64,000 nucleotides of DNA from CAZAQV01 sp964487255 (GCA_964487255.1 CAZAQV010000030.1:12025-76024); one strand, 5' to 3'. Shown: positions 8,233-17,196, counted from the stretch's first letter. The notes: a model not told the origin generated them from the letters alone. A program made the numbers and translations.

Positions 8233-8970
8233 ATGAAATCTATCCTTGTACTTACTTGCTCAGCGCTGACGCTTTGCCTCGGCAGCTGTAAGAAAAATGG
8301 GTCGAGCAGCGATCAAGATGACATCGCGATTGCCGTCGGAGCGCTTGTCGCATCGAATGCAGAGGGCGGTGAAACCAAATCGATCAATGACGCAGTGGAG
8401 CTGAGCCTCGGCCTCAGTTCACTCACGGCGACGGCTGACGGGAGTTACGAGGGCACGCGTGGCGGCTTCATGTACAAGTATTCACTTACCTGTATGGCCG
8501 ATACCGTGACCCTCGAGGCCTGCAGCTCCGACACGAGCACCGCAAACCTCACGGTGGAATGGAGTGGCGCCATCGACACTGAGCGTTTTGACGCGTCGGT
8601 GCTTCGAACCGGGGATTGGACACTCGCACTCACAGAAGGCGATGCGACATTCAATGGAACGGGAACCTTCGAAGTCGACTCGATGTTCACCAATTACCGG
8701 GGCACAAGTTCTGTCACATGGAGCTTGGATTACCAAGCCTCTTACGCGGGCGTGACCTGGGACCGTGTCGGGCAAACATTTATGGGCGGCACCATCACCT
8801 ACGATGTAGCCGCTTCACGAATGCGCGAAGGTCGACTCTCCAGCTCGAATGCCGAGCTGGACGTCCAGGTCGTCGTTGTTTTTGATGCACAAGGCGGTGC
8901 AACGATCACGATCGACGAAGAGCACAGCTACCAGCTCAATACCATAAACGGAACCGTTCAAAAGATGTAA
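8233..8970 (+). CDS. Secreted lipoprotein of unknown function
   Basis: A 245-residue protein with signal MKSILVLTCSALTLCLGSC (lipobox LGSC) and a strong GGAGGGG ribosome-binding site. The mature part is rich in Thr, Ser, Gly and Asp and looks beta-stranded, with two Cys (CMADTVTLEAC) that could form a disulfide. No family is recognised. It stands alone between the divergent HAD gene and a convergent lipoprotein gene 11 bases beyond its stop. Confidence 0.82.
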   Translation: MKSILVLTCSALTLCLGSCKKNGSSSDQDDIAIAVGALVASNAEGGETKSINDAVELSLGLSSLTATADGSYEGTRGGFMYKYSLTCMADTVTLEACSSDTSTANLTVEWSGAIDTERFDASVLRTGDWTLALTEGDATFNGTGTFEVDSMFTNYRGTSSVTWSLDYQASYAGVTWDRVGQTFMGGTITYDVAASRMREGRLSSSNAELDVQVVVVFDAQGGATITIDEEHSYQLNTINGTVQKM

Positions 8971-8981
8971 CGCAAGAGCCA

Positions 8982-9962
8982 CTACTCCTTCTTCCGTTCC
9001 AGCTTTTTGTCTTCCTTGACGAAAACCAGTTCGCTGATCACCGCGCCCTGGGGAGGGACGAGCCAATCCTTAGCAAAGGTCTCGCCAAACTTGTGGTAGG
9101 TGACTGCGATCTTCGTACGCAGCTCGCCTGGCTTCTGCGTGGTCGATGTCCAGGCGTAGGTGTCGAGTTGCCGCGCCAGAATGGGGGCTTTTTCCCGATA
9201 ACGGTCGAAGTGCATGAGCTTCTCGGGCGAGTGCTTACCCTTGGGAAAGAAGCCAGGGTAGGAAACGACGTATCGTAAGGCGCGAACTCGATGGTCGCCT
9301 TTACCGACGTACAGCACGTAGTAATCGTCTGGGGCGTCGCCCGTGCCCTGCTCAAACGTTGCTTTGACGATATCGAACGTTTCACCGTCGAGTACGGCGT
9401 CCTCTAGTTTTTCGAGGTTCACGCCGGGATCGGCCAAAACAAAAGGCATGGCCACGAAGTAGTAGGGTGTCAGGGCCCAAAATCGTGCGCTGCTTGGGAA
9501 GGCCTCTGGACCTGGCGTGATCCAAGCCTTCTCACCATCGAAGGCAAACTCAGCGTCGGCGTCTTGGCCTAGCTCTTTGTGCCGAGCATGCGAACGCCAG
9601 AGGTCCACCTTTTGCCGCGTGTGCATGGTGCGCTCCGGCTGCTCCACCGGCTGATAGTTGAAGGAGAACTCCATCGTCCCCTGGCGGTACCAGTCCGACA
9701 GACCACCGTGGGCCTCGATGGCCTGCCAGATCACTTTTCCGCCCGCGCTGCTCTGCAGTCGCTTCTTTGCATCGCGAACCCGTTGCTCCACATGCTTTTC
9801 CGGAACCGGCGCCGCCAATCCCCGCTCAAACGCAGGACGCGGTAGTGGTCCGGGCTCCGCCGCTTGCCTCGATTGCCGTTCGTTCTTCGACCCGTCGCAT
9901 CCGCTAAGCACGACTAGGAGAGCGACGACAAAGAGTCGAGTGAGAGATGAGAACTTTCTCAT
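8982..9962 (-). CDS. Lipoprotein of unknown function, DUF6503-like
   Basis: A 326-residue lipoprotein starting MRKFSSLTRLFVVALLVVLSGC. The mature domain (from about residue 85) resembles the DUF6503 group of periplasmic proteins, with the landmarks EAHGGLSDWYRQGTMEFSF, AFDGEKAWITPG and YYFVAMPFVLADPGV. The likely fold is a curved beta-sheet that could carry a lipid or metabolite, but no function is established. The start ATG at 9962 overlaps (ATGA) the stop of a VOC-domain remnant upstream, suggesting it was once translated in an operon with that gene. Confidence 0.82.
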   Translation of the reverse strand: MRKFSSLTRLFVVALLVVLSGCDGSKNERQSRQAAEPGPLPRPAFERGLAAPVPEKHVEQRVRDAKKRLQSSAGGKVIWQAIEAHGGLSDWYRQGTMEFSFNYQPVEQPERTMHTRQKVDLWRSHARHKELGQDADAEFAFDGEKAWITPGPEAFPSSARFWALTPYYFVAMPFVLADPGVNLEKLEDAVLDGETFDIVKATFEQGTGDAPDDYYVLYVGKGDHRVRALRYVVSYPGFFPKGKHSPEKLMHFDRYREKAPILARQLDTYAWTSTTQKPGELRTKIAVTYHKFGETFAKDWLVPPQGAVISELVFVKEDKKLERKKE

Positions 9963-10060
9963 TCTGCGTGCCACGATACTTCGATCTTGTAGCCATCGGA
10001 ATCCCGGCAGTAAAGAGCGGCGGCCTCGGCCCCGTACCGCGCAAATTTGAGACAAAACAT
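9959..10060 (-). pseudogene. C-terminal remnant of a VOC/glyoxalase-fold gene
   Basis: The minus-strand reading frame ending at 9959 gives RYGAEAAALYCRDSDGYKIE followed by VSWHAE and a stop. This is the closing strand of the vicinal-oxygen-chelate fold (usual form: xYFRDPDGNxIEL, containing the last metal ligand Glu). Upstream the frame does not continue into a recognisable VOC N-terminus. The stop overlaps the start of the downstream lipoprotein. I read it as a truncated gene. Confidence 0.5.
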
Positions 10061-10344
10061 GCGTCGATCGCTAGCGCATCTCAGCGGAAAAAGAAAGCGC
10101 GCAGCTCTTTCCGAATCCCTGCGCAGACGACCTTCCGAGGCGTGGTGCAGCGATTGGGATGGGAAGGTCTACGCGGACGGTTTCTGTCATGCTCGTTTGC
10201 GCCACAACGGGGTGAAGCCAACTACGACATCTGCTTGGCCAGACTCCGCGCAATCTTCGACGAGCACCAACAGGACGGCGCGGTCAGCCTCCATTACGAT
10301 ACTCATTTGCACTACGGAACCATCCTCAGCGAATAGTGCGGCCA
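10061..10344. other. Non-coding scrap region between lipoprotein gene and higA
   Basis: Between the VOC remnant and higA I see no intact gene. Short open stretches occur on both strands, but none has a recognisable domain, a good ribosome-binding site or neighbour-like codon use. Probably decayed sequence. Confidence 0.5.
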
Positions 10345-10617
10345 CTACCCGACGCCGTCGAGGGCGCGCTGGGCATGCCAAAGATCGTAGTTGGTTTGAA
10401 GGTTCATCCAAAATTGCGGCGTAGTGTCGAACACACGCGAAAGCAAAATGGCTGTTTCAGCCGTAATGCCACGCTTGCCGTTGACGATTAGATTGATTCG
10501 CTGAAGAGGAACGCCCATCTCTTCAGCAAGACTCGCTTGCGTCATCTCCATTGGCTCAAGGAACTCGTGTCTCAACAGCTTGCCTGGTGCTGTCGGGGGT
10601 CGATTTTTAGGAAGCAT
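10345..10617 (-). CDS. higA: HigA family antitoxin
   Basis: A 90-residue XRE-family DNA-binding antitoxin. The helix-turn-helix reads MTQASLAEEMGVPLQRINLIVNG, preceded by the family N-terminus PGKLLRHEFLEP and followed by TTPQFWMNLQ, the HigA/VapI signature. It should bind and neutralise the HigB RNase and repress the shared promoter. It follows higB by 8 bases, the toxin-first order typical of higBA. Confidence 0.92.
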   Translation of the reverse strand: MLPKNRPPTAPGKLLRHEFLEPMEMTQASLAEEMGVPLQRINLIVNGKRGITAETAILLSRVFDTTPQFWMNLQTNYDLWHAQRALDGVG

Positions 10618-10625
10618 CGCATTCC

Positions 10626-10919
10626 CTAGCGATGATAATCGATGATGTGGACGTCAAAGGCTTGGCCCTGCTCGAAGCGGAATACGATTCGATATTGATC
10701 GTTGATGCGAACACTCCATTGCCCTTTCCGATCTCCCTGAAGGGCTTCGAGCCGGTTGCCCGGCGGGCTCCGCAAGTCGCGAAGCTCGACCGCTGCATTG
10801 ATCGCATCAAGCCGGACTTGCGCGATACGCCAAAGCGTCCGAGGAATCTTTCGCGCCTGTTTTGAGTTTGATCCATCAAAGATGTCTTTCGTCGTCTTGT
10901 CCGCAAACGAGCGAATCAC
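10626..10919 (-). CDS. higB: HigB family mRNA-interferase toxin
   Basis: A 97-residue RelE/HigB-fold toxin expected to cleave mRNA on the ribosome. Family landmarks are MIRSFADKTTKDIF, the central LRSPPGNRLEAL and the C-terminal SVRINDQYRIVFRF plus DYH. The start is a GTG at 10919. Length is normal and catalytic basic residues are present, so the toxin looks intact. A palindrome upstream is the likely HigA operator. Confidence 0.92.
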   Translation of the reverse strand: MIRSFADKTTKDIFDGSNSKQARKIPRTLWRIAQVRLDAINAAVELRDLRSPPGNRLEALQGDRKGQWSVRINDQYRIVFRFEQGQAFDVHIIDYHR

Positions 10920-10945
10920 ATCCCAAGATACCTCATTACCTTCAT

Positions 10946-10970
10946 ACCGTCAAACGGTGTGAAAATATAA
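10946..10970 (-). promoter_or_regulatory. Probable higBA promoter/operator
   Basis: The palindrome ACCGT-CAA-ACGGT (10946-10958) lies 27 bases before the higB start. Just upstream of it on the minus strand is TTATATTT, a plausible -10 element. An operator next to the -10 is the usual arrangement for autoregulation by HigA. Confidence 0.5.
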
Positions 10971-10978
10971 TCCTGAAC

Positions 10979-11170
10979 CTAGTCCCCCGCTGCACACTGT
11001 TTCTTCGGCGTTGTTGATAACGTGTGCGCAATGCCTGTGCCTGCCGGGAACCCGACACCATCACCTTCGCGCACCGAGCAGGTATGGCCGTCAATCGACG
11101 CGTCAGGTCTTCCGGAGATCACGTAGAGAACTCTTGCTCGTGGCTCTCGGCATTGCAAAAGGAGACCCAA
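10979..11170 (-). pseudogene. Cupin-domain gene fragment
   Basis: The frame encodes RVLYVISGRPDASIDGHTC and REGDGVGFPAGTGIAHTL, the core of a conserved-barrel cupin (double-stranded beta-helix). Full cupins of this type have about 150 residues with a His-rich first motif; that first part is missing, because the frame runs straight into the antisense-free 3' end of the exosortase gene on the same strand. It is most likely the 3' remnant of a deleted cupin gene. Confidence 0.5.
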
Positions 11171-11846
11171 AGCTCAGGTGGGTCGGTCTTCCACGCAGAG
11201 ACCATCCTCCAAACGCGACGAGAAGCAAGGCAATCGAAAGACCAAGCGTCCAAACGGCATGTTCCATGAACTCCGGCCCTGTACTGGCTCGAAGCACGGG
11301 AACGACCAAGGTTACGCTCAAGTATGCGGCCATTGCGACCCACAGGGGCGGGCGCACATAATGTAGAGCGCACCTCGTCCACACCAGATGAGTCACGAAG
11401 AGCGAAGCACAAAACACGACGATGCCCAATGCGCGATGGGAATCGGCTGCGTCGAGCCCCAAGACGACGGGATGGGTCAGTGAGAGCGTGATGCGGACGC
11501 TGTTGACGAGCACCGTCATCAGAAGCGAGCCGAGCGCCGCGAGCGAAAAACGCAGGCCATCGAGCCTCGACGAGAGCCATGCTGATCCAGTGAGCGACGC
11601 AAACAAGATGACCAAGAAGTTGATACCCGAACACTCGGGTGCGATCACGAACCGCTCGCCAAAGCTAACGTAGCCAAAGCCGGGCTCGTACACGAAGTCG
11701 TGGCCGGTCCACCCCCCGGTGAGCCAACTCGTAGGCGCCAGAATCCAGTGAAGCTCGTCGACACCAGCCTGCTGATTGAAGCGCTTGAGTGCGAAACAGG
11801 TTACGGCCGCAAGCGCGAGCCAAAGATGGCGGGGCGGCGTGCTCAT
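11103..11846 (-). CDS. Exosortase family protein (possibly XrtK-like)
   Basis: A 247-residue integral membrane protein with about seven hydrophobic segments. The transpeptidase-like catalytic set of the exosortase/archaeosortase family is visible: Cys72 in APECSGINF, Arg118 in NSVRITLS and His137 in DSHRALGI. These enzymes cleave C-terminal sorting tails and pass the protein on to the cell surface. The start at 11846 overlaps the stop of the VIT/vWA gene as ATGA, so the two are translationally coupled and the VIT protein is the obvious substrate. It is short, lacking extra domains such as EpsI fusions. The subfamily name is inferred, not tested. Confidence 0.85.
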   Translation of the reverse strand: MSTPPRHLWLALAAVTCFALKRFNQQAGVDELHWILAPTSWLTGGWTGHDFVYEPGFGYVSFGERFVIAPECSGINFLVILFASLTGSAWLSSRLDGLRFSLAALGSLLMTVLVNSVRITLSLTHPVVLGLDAADSHRALGIVVFCASLFVTHLVWTRCALHYVRPPLWVAMAAYLSVTLVVPVLRASTGPEFMEHAVWTLGLSIALLLVAFGGWSLRGRPTHLSFGSPFAMPRATSKSSLRDLRKT

Positions 11847-13798
11847 GCCACCCGCCGACGCAAACGTGTCCAGCCAAGCAACAGAGCAGCGAGCAGCGCA
11901 ACCCAGTACCAAGGCGGCTCCGCGCCCACTTCAACACCGATCGCCTGGTCGCTTACGCCAGCGGGAAGAGGAAGCGGTTGGTTTACGTTCTGGCTCGTTC
12001 CACTTGGGTTGCGCACTTCATCGAGCACTGCGATGAACGATGTGTACTTGGTCATCAGATTGTAGTGGAGACCAAGCGACAACACCTCAGCCTCTTCCTC
12101 GGCCGTGGGTGTCCCGAAATCGGACAGCGTGGCAATGCGTTCACGCGCCCACAAGTATCGCAGTGGACGAAACGCCGTGGACGGCTTGCTGCTCTCTACA
12201 TCAAACGACTTTGCGTAGCGACCTGCCCCTGTGCGGCCGTGGATGTGAACTTTTCCTTTCGGCGCACCACGCCACTTACCAAACACGACCACCGGCCTCT
12301 CTGAGAGCAAATCGGGAACGGCATTGGGCTGCACGTCGTACACATCGAAGTCCTCGAAACGCAGCTTGATATCCGTGAGCACGGGCGTGCTGATGTATTT
12401 GCGAAACCTGGCAGCTTCTTCGTCCGCCATCGCCGGCGTCGTGATCACACTGGGCACGCCCTGTCCCGCTTTCGCGAGGCCTTCGATCAGGTAGCGGTTG
12501 ACACCAGATCCGATTCCAAAGGAAAAGACATTGGCTTGTCCGAGATTGTCGCGAATCGTCGCAAAAGTCTCCCGCTCGGCGGAAATGTAGCCATCCGTGA
12601 CAACCACAAAACTGCGCGACATACCCTCTTCATGAGGAAGTTTGAGCGCCATCTGTAGCGCATCATGGAGGCGCGTGCCGCCACCTCCTTGTTGACGATC
12701 GATGAGATTGATCGCGCGATCAATGTTGCGAACGGTGCCCGAAATCGAGCGCGGCTCCATCAGCTCCGCAGCGCCCGAAAACAGAATCAGATTGAAACGA
12801 TCTTGGTCGCGCAAGTTGCCGATGAGGTCGCGCAAAAGTCGCTTGGCAGTGTCCAGAGGAAACCCATACATCGAGCCCGACACATCGACGATGAACACGT
12901 ACTCACGAGCGGGCACTTCCTTGGCAGCCACCACTTGGGATGGTTGCGCCATCAGCAAAAAGAAATTTTCGTCCTTGCCCTGATAGAGCGAGAGGCCCGT
13001 CTCAATTTGATTGCCGCGAAGGCTGTAGCGAACCACAAGGTCGCGGTTGGCGGGGTTCACCTCAGAATCGTCCAGCCGAAAGGCGGTTTTCTGCGCTGAA
13101 TGCTGGTCGACTTTGATTCGGTGCGTGCGACTCGAGAGCGTGGCGATGGGCACCGACGCGTGGAGGCGACCCGAGAACGAAAACTTGGCAGGATTACCCC
13201 TTCCCTGACTGAGATAGGGTGTGGCGACGGTGGACCCGGCATCTACCCCGGCTTCGGCGTAGCGTGGTCCTACTACCGTTGGATAGACGAACTCGTACAC
13301 CCCCTGCTCGGGAATCAGCAATTCCGTGTAGCGCAGCTGCACAATCACTCGGTCGCCCGGCATGATGTTCGCCACGCTCATCTGAAAGACGTTCGGCCGC
13401 TCCTGTTCAAGAAGGGAAGCCGTCTTTCCCTCGCGCTTGGCGGCGTCGTACTCAGCGCGCGCTTTTTGCTTCTCGCGGATTTTTGCGATGATGGTTCGAT
13501 CACCGACAACCATCTTCATCCCGTGAACGCTGGCGCGAGTCGAACCCGGGAACAGGTAGGTCGCAGAGATCGGGTCGAGACCGGTGTTCTGATACACCTG
13601 CGTGACGCGAACATCCGCGATCACACCAGCAATATTGCTTTCGACATCGGTGCTACGTAGGGGAAGGACGTCGGGTGCGCCCCCTCGCACGGCAAAGTAC
13701 GGGGACAGTGTTTTGTCATCCGCGGAGACGATCCCGCTGGACGAAGCGGTTATGAAAAGACAGACAGCTACGGCGGACAGTTCTTTGAATGCGTTCAC
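11843..13798 (-). CDS. VIT and von Willebrand A domain protein with sorting-type C-terminus
   Basis: A 651-residue exported protein. Signal peptide residues 1-26 (cleavage after VSA), VIT domain about 40-170, von Willebrand A domain from about 298 with the metal-binding MIDAS DVSGSMYG, then a beta-rich region. The C-terminus is EPPWYWVALLAALLLGW plus RLRRRVA: a short Pro/Trp motif, one hydrophobic helix and a basic end, the tripartite form of exosortase/PEP-CTERM-type substrates. Start is a GTG at 13798 without a ribosome-binding site; a sigma-54 promoter motif sits immediately upstream. The exosortase gene overlaps its stop. Related proteins are annotated as sortase targets or inter-alpha-trypsin-inhibitor-like. 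Confidence 0.9.
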   Translation of the reverse strand: MNAFKELSAVAVCLFITASSSGIVSADDKTLSPYFAVRGGAPDVLPLRSTDVESNIAGVIADVRVTQVYQNTGLDPISATYLFPGSTRASVHGMKMVVGDRTIIAKIREKQKARAEYDAAKREGKTASLLEQERPNVFQMSVANIMPGDRVIVQLRYTELLIPEQGVYEFVYPTVVGPRYAEAGVDAGSTVATPYLSQGRGNPAKFSFSGRLHASVPIATLSSRTHRIKVDQHSAQKTAFRLDDSEVNPANRDLVVRYSLRGNQIETGLSLYQGKDENFFLLMAQPSQVVAAKEVPAREYVFIVDVSGSMYGFPLDTAKRLLRDLIGNLRDQDRFNLILFSGAAELMEPRSISGTVRNIDRAINLIDRQQGGGGTRLHDALQMALKLPHEEGMSRSFVVVTDGYISAERETFATIRDNLGQANVFSFGIGSGVNRYLIEGLAKAGQGVPSVITTPAMADEEAARFRKYISTPVLTDIKLRFEDFDVYDVQPNAVPDLLSERPVVVFGKWRGAPKGKVHIHGRTGAGRYAKSFDVESSKPSTAFRPLRYLWARERIATLSDFGTPTAEEEAEVLSLGLHYNLMTKYTSFIAVLDEVRNPSGTSQNVNQPLPLPAGVSDQAIGVEVGAEPPWYWVALLAALLLGWTRLRRRVA

Positions 13799-13810
13799 AT
13801 CCGCGATCAG

Positions 13811-13826
13811 TGCAACCTAGGTGCCA
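13811..13826 (-). promoter_or_regulatory. Sigma-54 promoter motif before the VIT/vWA gene
   Basis: Minus-strand TGGCACCTAGGTTGCA matches the sigma-54 consensus TGGCACGN4TTGCW at all but one position, with correct GG-N10-GC spacing. The predicted transcription start is near 13800, only about two bases before the GTG start codon. That would be an essentially leaderless mRNA, so either the start codon call or the promoter is not quite right. Confidence 0.55.
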
Positions 13827-13837
13827 CACCTCGCTCA

Positions 13838-13851
13838 CCGCAATTTTGCGG
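13838..13851. promoter_or_regulatory. Palindrome CCGCAATTTTGCGG, possible activator site
   Basis: A perfect 14-bp palindrome 12 bases upstream of the sigma-54 motif. A similar sequence (CCCCAATTTTTGCTCGG, 17324-17340) lies upstream of the second sigma-54 motif, making a shared binding site for the local response regulator conceivable. Confidence 0.35.
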
Positions 13852-13927
13852 AAGTTACGAGTCCTTCGGACCAACTTGTGTGGCACGCTCCACACGTATC
13901 CGCGGGCACAGAAACACAATGCGGCGA

Positions 13928-15103
13928 TTACGGGGGTGCCTTCTCAAAAACCGTGAATCGATCGATGCGCTCAAGCAACGAGCCTTGCTCGCTCGTGTTA
14001 CCTAGATGAAGCGAGGAAACTTCGGTTCGGTGGACCTCGAATCGGGTCGCTCCCTCTGCCCCAGCGCACGCGCGCTCGTAGCTGGCAAACGCATGGATCA
14101 CCATCGGTATCCCCTCCTTGCTCATCCCCAGGTAGAGCATGATGTGGCCCGGAAGGTGCAGAAGCACAGCACCCGTCCGGGCAGCGTTATCAATCAGCGC
14201 GAGTCGGGCTTCGCGCTCAGCCGGCAACTCTGTCACGGTTCGCACACCCGCACGAGACTGCGCCCCGCTGTTTCTTGGCACGCGCAACCCTTGCGCCCGG
14301 AACGAATCGAGCACGAACCGCGAGCAATCTCGTCCCCCCTCGAACCCACCCCAGCCATAGGGCTCGCCGAGGTGGGAGAATGCTTCTTCGAAGAGCCTCG
14401 CACGAGTCAGTCCTCCCTCAGGTGGGTGCAGCACAGCTCGCTCAAGCGGCTCAAACTCCGCATCACGAACGAAGCCCCAGGTGTAGTCCGTCTCCGCGAG
14501 CCAAAACCTGCCAACTCTTGCCAGAAGTCGCACCGCCTCCCCCCTTCGAACCGTATTGCACAAATTACGATCGAAGCGGCGGTCGAGGTCCTCTCGCTTG
14601 AGCAACGCATCAGCGAAAGGAGCGCAATACATCGGAGTATTCTCATCAGCGCGCACGAGCCGAACCTCAGGCTCAAGTTGCGGATCGCGCAGTGCCTCTC
14701 GCTGCTCACGCGCGAGCGGCCTGCCATTGGCCAAGACCAATGCCTCGGATGTCACTTGCTGTTCCATGGCCTTGAGTTGATTTCGGACCTCAGAACGAAT
14801 CCACTCCCAACGCGGCGGAGCGCGAAGGTCGTGCTCATGACGATTGTGATTGTAAGCTTCTATTTGTGCCACGCTCATCACAACCTGGTGGGCTCCCCCG
14901 TAACGCTCATCGAGCCGGCGAAGCCAGTAGGCGGCCGTCCGGTGCTCACTTCGCACTTCGGGCAACAGCTGGGGCGCTGCTGACACCGCGGGACACTTGT
15001 CGTCGCGCGTCTTCGCTGAAGTGGACGAGCAACCGTCACAGCCCACTGGAAGAAAACCCAGCGCGGTCATCACAAGCGCTACGAGCACGCGTGCGTGGGA
15101 CAC
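13928..15103 (-). CDS. NlpC/P60 family lipoprotein (cell-wall hydrolase)
   Basis: A 391-residue lipoprotein with lipobox VGC after a short signal. An SH3-like region (about residues 155-220) precedes an NlpC/P60 domain with the catalytic Cys in GGRDCSRFVLDSF, His in LPGHIMLYLG and a third polar residue in VIHAF. Family members cut the gamma-D-Glu to diamino-acid bond in peptidoglycan stems. Start is a GTG at 15103 with GGAG six bases ahead; it follows the histidine kinase by 17 bases and is probably in its operon, 129 bases before the VIT gene. Confidence 0.88.
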   Translation of the reverse strand: MSHARVLVALVMTALGFLPVGCDGCSSTSAKTRDDKCPAVSAAPQLLPEVRSEHRTAAYWLRRLDERYGGAHQVVMSVAQIEAYNHNRHEHDLRAPPRWEWIRSEVRNQLKAMEQQVTSEALVLANGRPLAREQREALRDPQLEPEVRLVRADENTPMYCAPFADALLKREDLDRRFDRNLCNTVRRGEAVRLLARVGRFWLAETDYTWGFVRDAEFEPLERAVLHPPEGGLTRARLFEEAFSHLGEPYGWGGFEGGRDCSRFVLDSFRAQGLRVPRNSGAQSRAGVRTVTELPAEREARLALIDNAARTGAVLLHLPGHIMLYLGMSKEGIPMVIHAFASYERACAGAEGATRFEVHRTEVSSLHLGNTSEQGSLLERIDRFTVFEKAPP

Positions 15104-15120
15104 CTTGGTCTCCGTCCTAC

Positions 15121-17196
15121 CTAGTCCAGCGGGCGCAGGCTATGCTCCACTGTCGCTTCGGCTTTGCGCGGAAGCCTGACGGAAAACGTTGAGCCGCGGC
15201 CGGGTTCGCTGGTCACTGCGACCTCTCCGCCGTGAGCCTCCACGAGCTGACGCGTAATCCAAAGCCCGAGACCGAAGCCCCCGTGGTGTCGGTGAGAAAC
15301 CAGTCGCTCGAAGCGTTCAAAAATACGCGTCTGGTCCTCGGGGGCTACGCCGTCGCCCTGGTCCACAACAGAGACGTGCACTTGTGCCTCGTCGGCGATG
15401 ACGGCGACCTCGACGGGCTTTCCTCCGCCATACTTCACCGCATTGGACACCAAGTTCGTAAACACCTGGTCGAGGCGTCCAGGATCCCAATACCCCACGA
15501 CTTCCGTTGGCGGCTCGCGGAAGCGTACCTCAGGACCTCCCTCGGGGGAAAAACGCTCGACCACTTCCCGGAGCACCTCGTCGAGCCGCGTCTCCGTACG
15601 CTCCAAGAGAAGTCGCCCAGCTGAGATACGCGACACGTCCAACAGCTGTTCGACCAACGTTCCGAGACGCAAGACTTGACGATTGGCGAGATTAAGCTTG
15701 TGTACATCGCTGCTGCTGCCATTGCCACTCGTATTTTTGTCGCGCTTCTTGGCTGCGCGGAGAAGCGTCTGAACCGTCAGTTGCAAGGCAGTCAACGGTG
15801 TCTTGAGTTCGTGCGATGCGATCGACAGAAAGTTGTCGCGGGCATGCACAGCCTGCTGCGCTTTTTCAAGCAGTAGCTTCCGCTCCTCGTCAGCGCGGTG
15901 TCGTTCCGACATATCTACAACCGCAGTGAGCATCCAGACTTCCTCACCGAAACGAATAGGGTTGAGCCCGAATTGGACCGGCATCGTGATACCGCGGAAA
16001 AACACGTCAAAATCTGCCCCGCGGCCGACCGGGCGTTTCTCAAAGTTTCGCCGGTGCTCCTCGTGCAGTCGACTTACCGCCTCGGGAAACAGTTCGCCGA
16101 TGGACATACCGATCAACTGCTCGCGCGTATATCCGCACAGGCGCTCTGCCTCTTCGTTTACCAGCACCACTTTTCCATCTGAGTCCGACAGCAACATGGC
16201 ATTGGGAGCAGACTCCACAGCAACACGAAACCGCTGACGCTCCTGTTTTTCTTCTGTCACGTCGTTGGCGATGGCGACCTCACCGATCACACGCGCCCAT
16301 GCGTCTCGAATGGGCGAGACCGTGATATCGACGTCAAGAACACGTCCGCTCTTTGTTACCATCTGCGCTTCGAACGAGAGGCTCTCACCCTCGAGCAAAT
16401 GTTCCGTCACTCCGCGGCGATGTTCTTCGCTGTGCATTGGGAGTACGGTGCCGATGGGTTCGCCGAGCACTTCGGCAGCGGAATGGCCCGTCAGCTTCTC
16501 TGCCGCGGCATTCCAATGCGAAATTCGCGGCACGTAGCGCTCGTCGTAAATGGTTCCAATAATCGCAGCGCGGCTCGACTGCACAACGGCACTCCAGTGG
16601 CGCAAGTCAAATCGAGAGTGAATCAGCTCGATCGTGGCGCCCAACTGAAGCGCATACATCTGCGTCGACACCAAGTCGTGGTCTGTAAAACGAACGTCGC
16701 GGCCGATGAACCCAATAAATGCGCCATTGATCGACCCGTCGGAGCAAAAGAGCGGCAATAGAATTGCACGGGTGGTCGAGGGCGCTGGAACAAAGCCCTC
16801 AGCAGATGTTTCGCGAACCTTATTGAGCTCCTCTTCTCCCATGATGCGAAAGTTCATGCAGTTGATCGCTGCATCGATCAGCCCATTGCCTCTGGCTTGC
16901 TCATGACGCTCTACGCCCGGTCCGTCCTTGGAGGAAACGAAGACGTCGCAATTGTCGTCCCGACCTCGCAGGACGACGACCAAGCAACCCTCGAAAGGCA
17001 AGAGCGCCTGGGCGACCATCCACGCGCTGGCACAAAAGGACTCGATATCGGTCGAGCACAGAAGATCGGCGGACCCTGCAAGGACGGACCGCGTCAGGAT
17101 CTGTTGGGATGTCGTCCGCGTACGTGGCGTGCGAGTGCTCCATCGGGAGTCGCTGCGCTGCGTATCTTGATTGGGACCGGAGTCTTTTTTACTCAT
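15121..17196 (-). CDS. GAF/PAS sensor histidine kinase
   Basis: A 691-residue soluble kinase: GAF-like domain about 40-200, two PAS domains about 205-330 and 335-455, HisKA with the phospho-accepting His in SIASHELKTPLTALQL, and an HATPase with N-box NLVSNAVKYGG and G-boxes DQGDGVAPEDQTRIF and GGFGLGLWI. No membrane segments, so it senses a cytoplasmic or diffusible signal. It heads the minus-strand block containing the NlpC, VIT and exosortase genes. The sigma-54 response regulator at 18006 is the likely partner. Its start codon lies in a 19-bp tandem duplication that creates tiny upstream reading frames. Confidence 0.92.
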   Translation of the reverse strand: MSKKDSGPNQDTQRSDSRWSTRTPRTRTTSQQILTRSVLAGSADLLCSTDIESFCASAWMVAQALLPFEGCLVVVLRGRDDNCDVFVSSKDGPGVERHEQARGNGLIDAAINCMNFRIMGEEELNKVRETSAEGFVPAPSTTRAILLPLFCSDGSINGAFIGFIGRDVRFTDHDLVSTQMYALQLGATIELIHSRFDLRHWSAVVQSSRAAIIGTIYDERYVPRISHWNAAAEKLTGHSAAEVLGEPIGTVLPMHSEEHRRGVTEHLLEGESLSFEAQMVTKSGRVLDVDITVSPIRDAWARVIGEVAIANDVTEEKQERQRFRVAVESAPNAMLLSDSDGKVVLVNEEAERLCGYTREQLIGMSIGELFPEAVSRLHEEHRRNFEKRPVGRGADFDVFFRGITMPVQFGLNPIRFGEEVWMLTAVVDMSERHRADEERKLLLEKAQQAVHARDNFLSIASHELKTPLTALQLTVQTLLRAAKKRDKNTSGNGSSSDVHKLNLANRQVLRLGTLVEQLLDVSRISAGRLLLERTETRLDEVLREVVERFSPEGGPEVRFREPPTEVVGYWDPGRLDQVFTNLVSNAVKYGGGKPVEVAVIADEAQVHVSVVDQGDGVAPEDQTRIFERFERLVSHRHHGGFGLGLWITRQLVEAHGGEVAVTSEPGRGSTFSVRLPRKAEATVEHSLRPLD

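Noticed and set aside
14006..14983. Long open plus-strand frame of 325 codons
   Set aside because: Antisense to the NlpC/P60 lipoprotein gene. The translation is low-quality (Arg/Ser/Pro-rich without domain features), while the minus strand has signal peptide and catalytic motifs.
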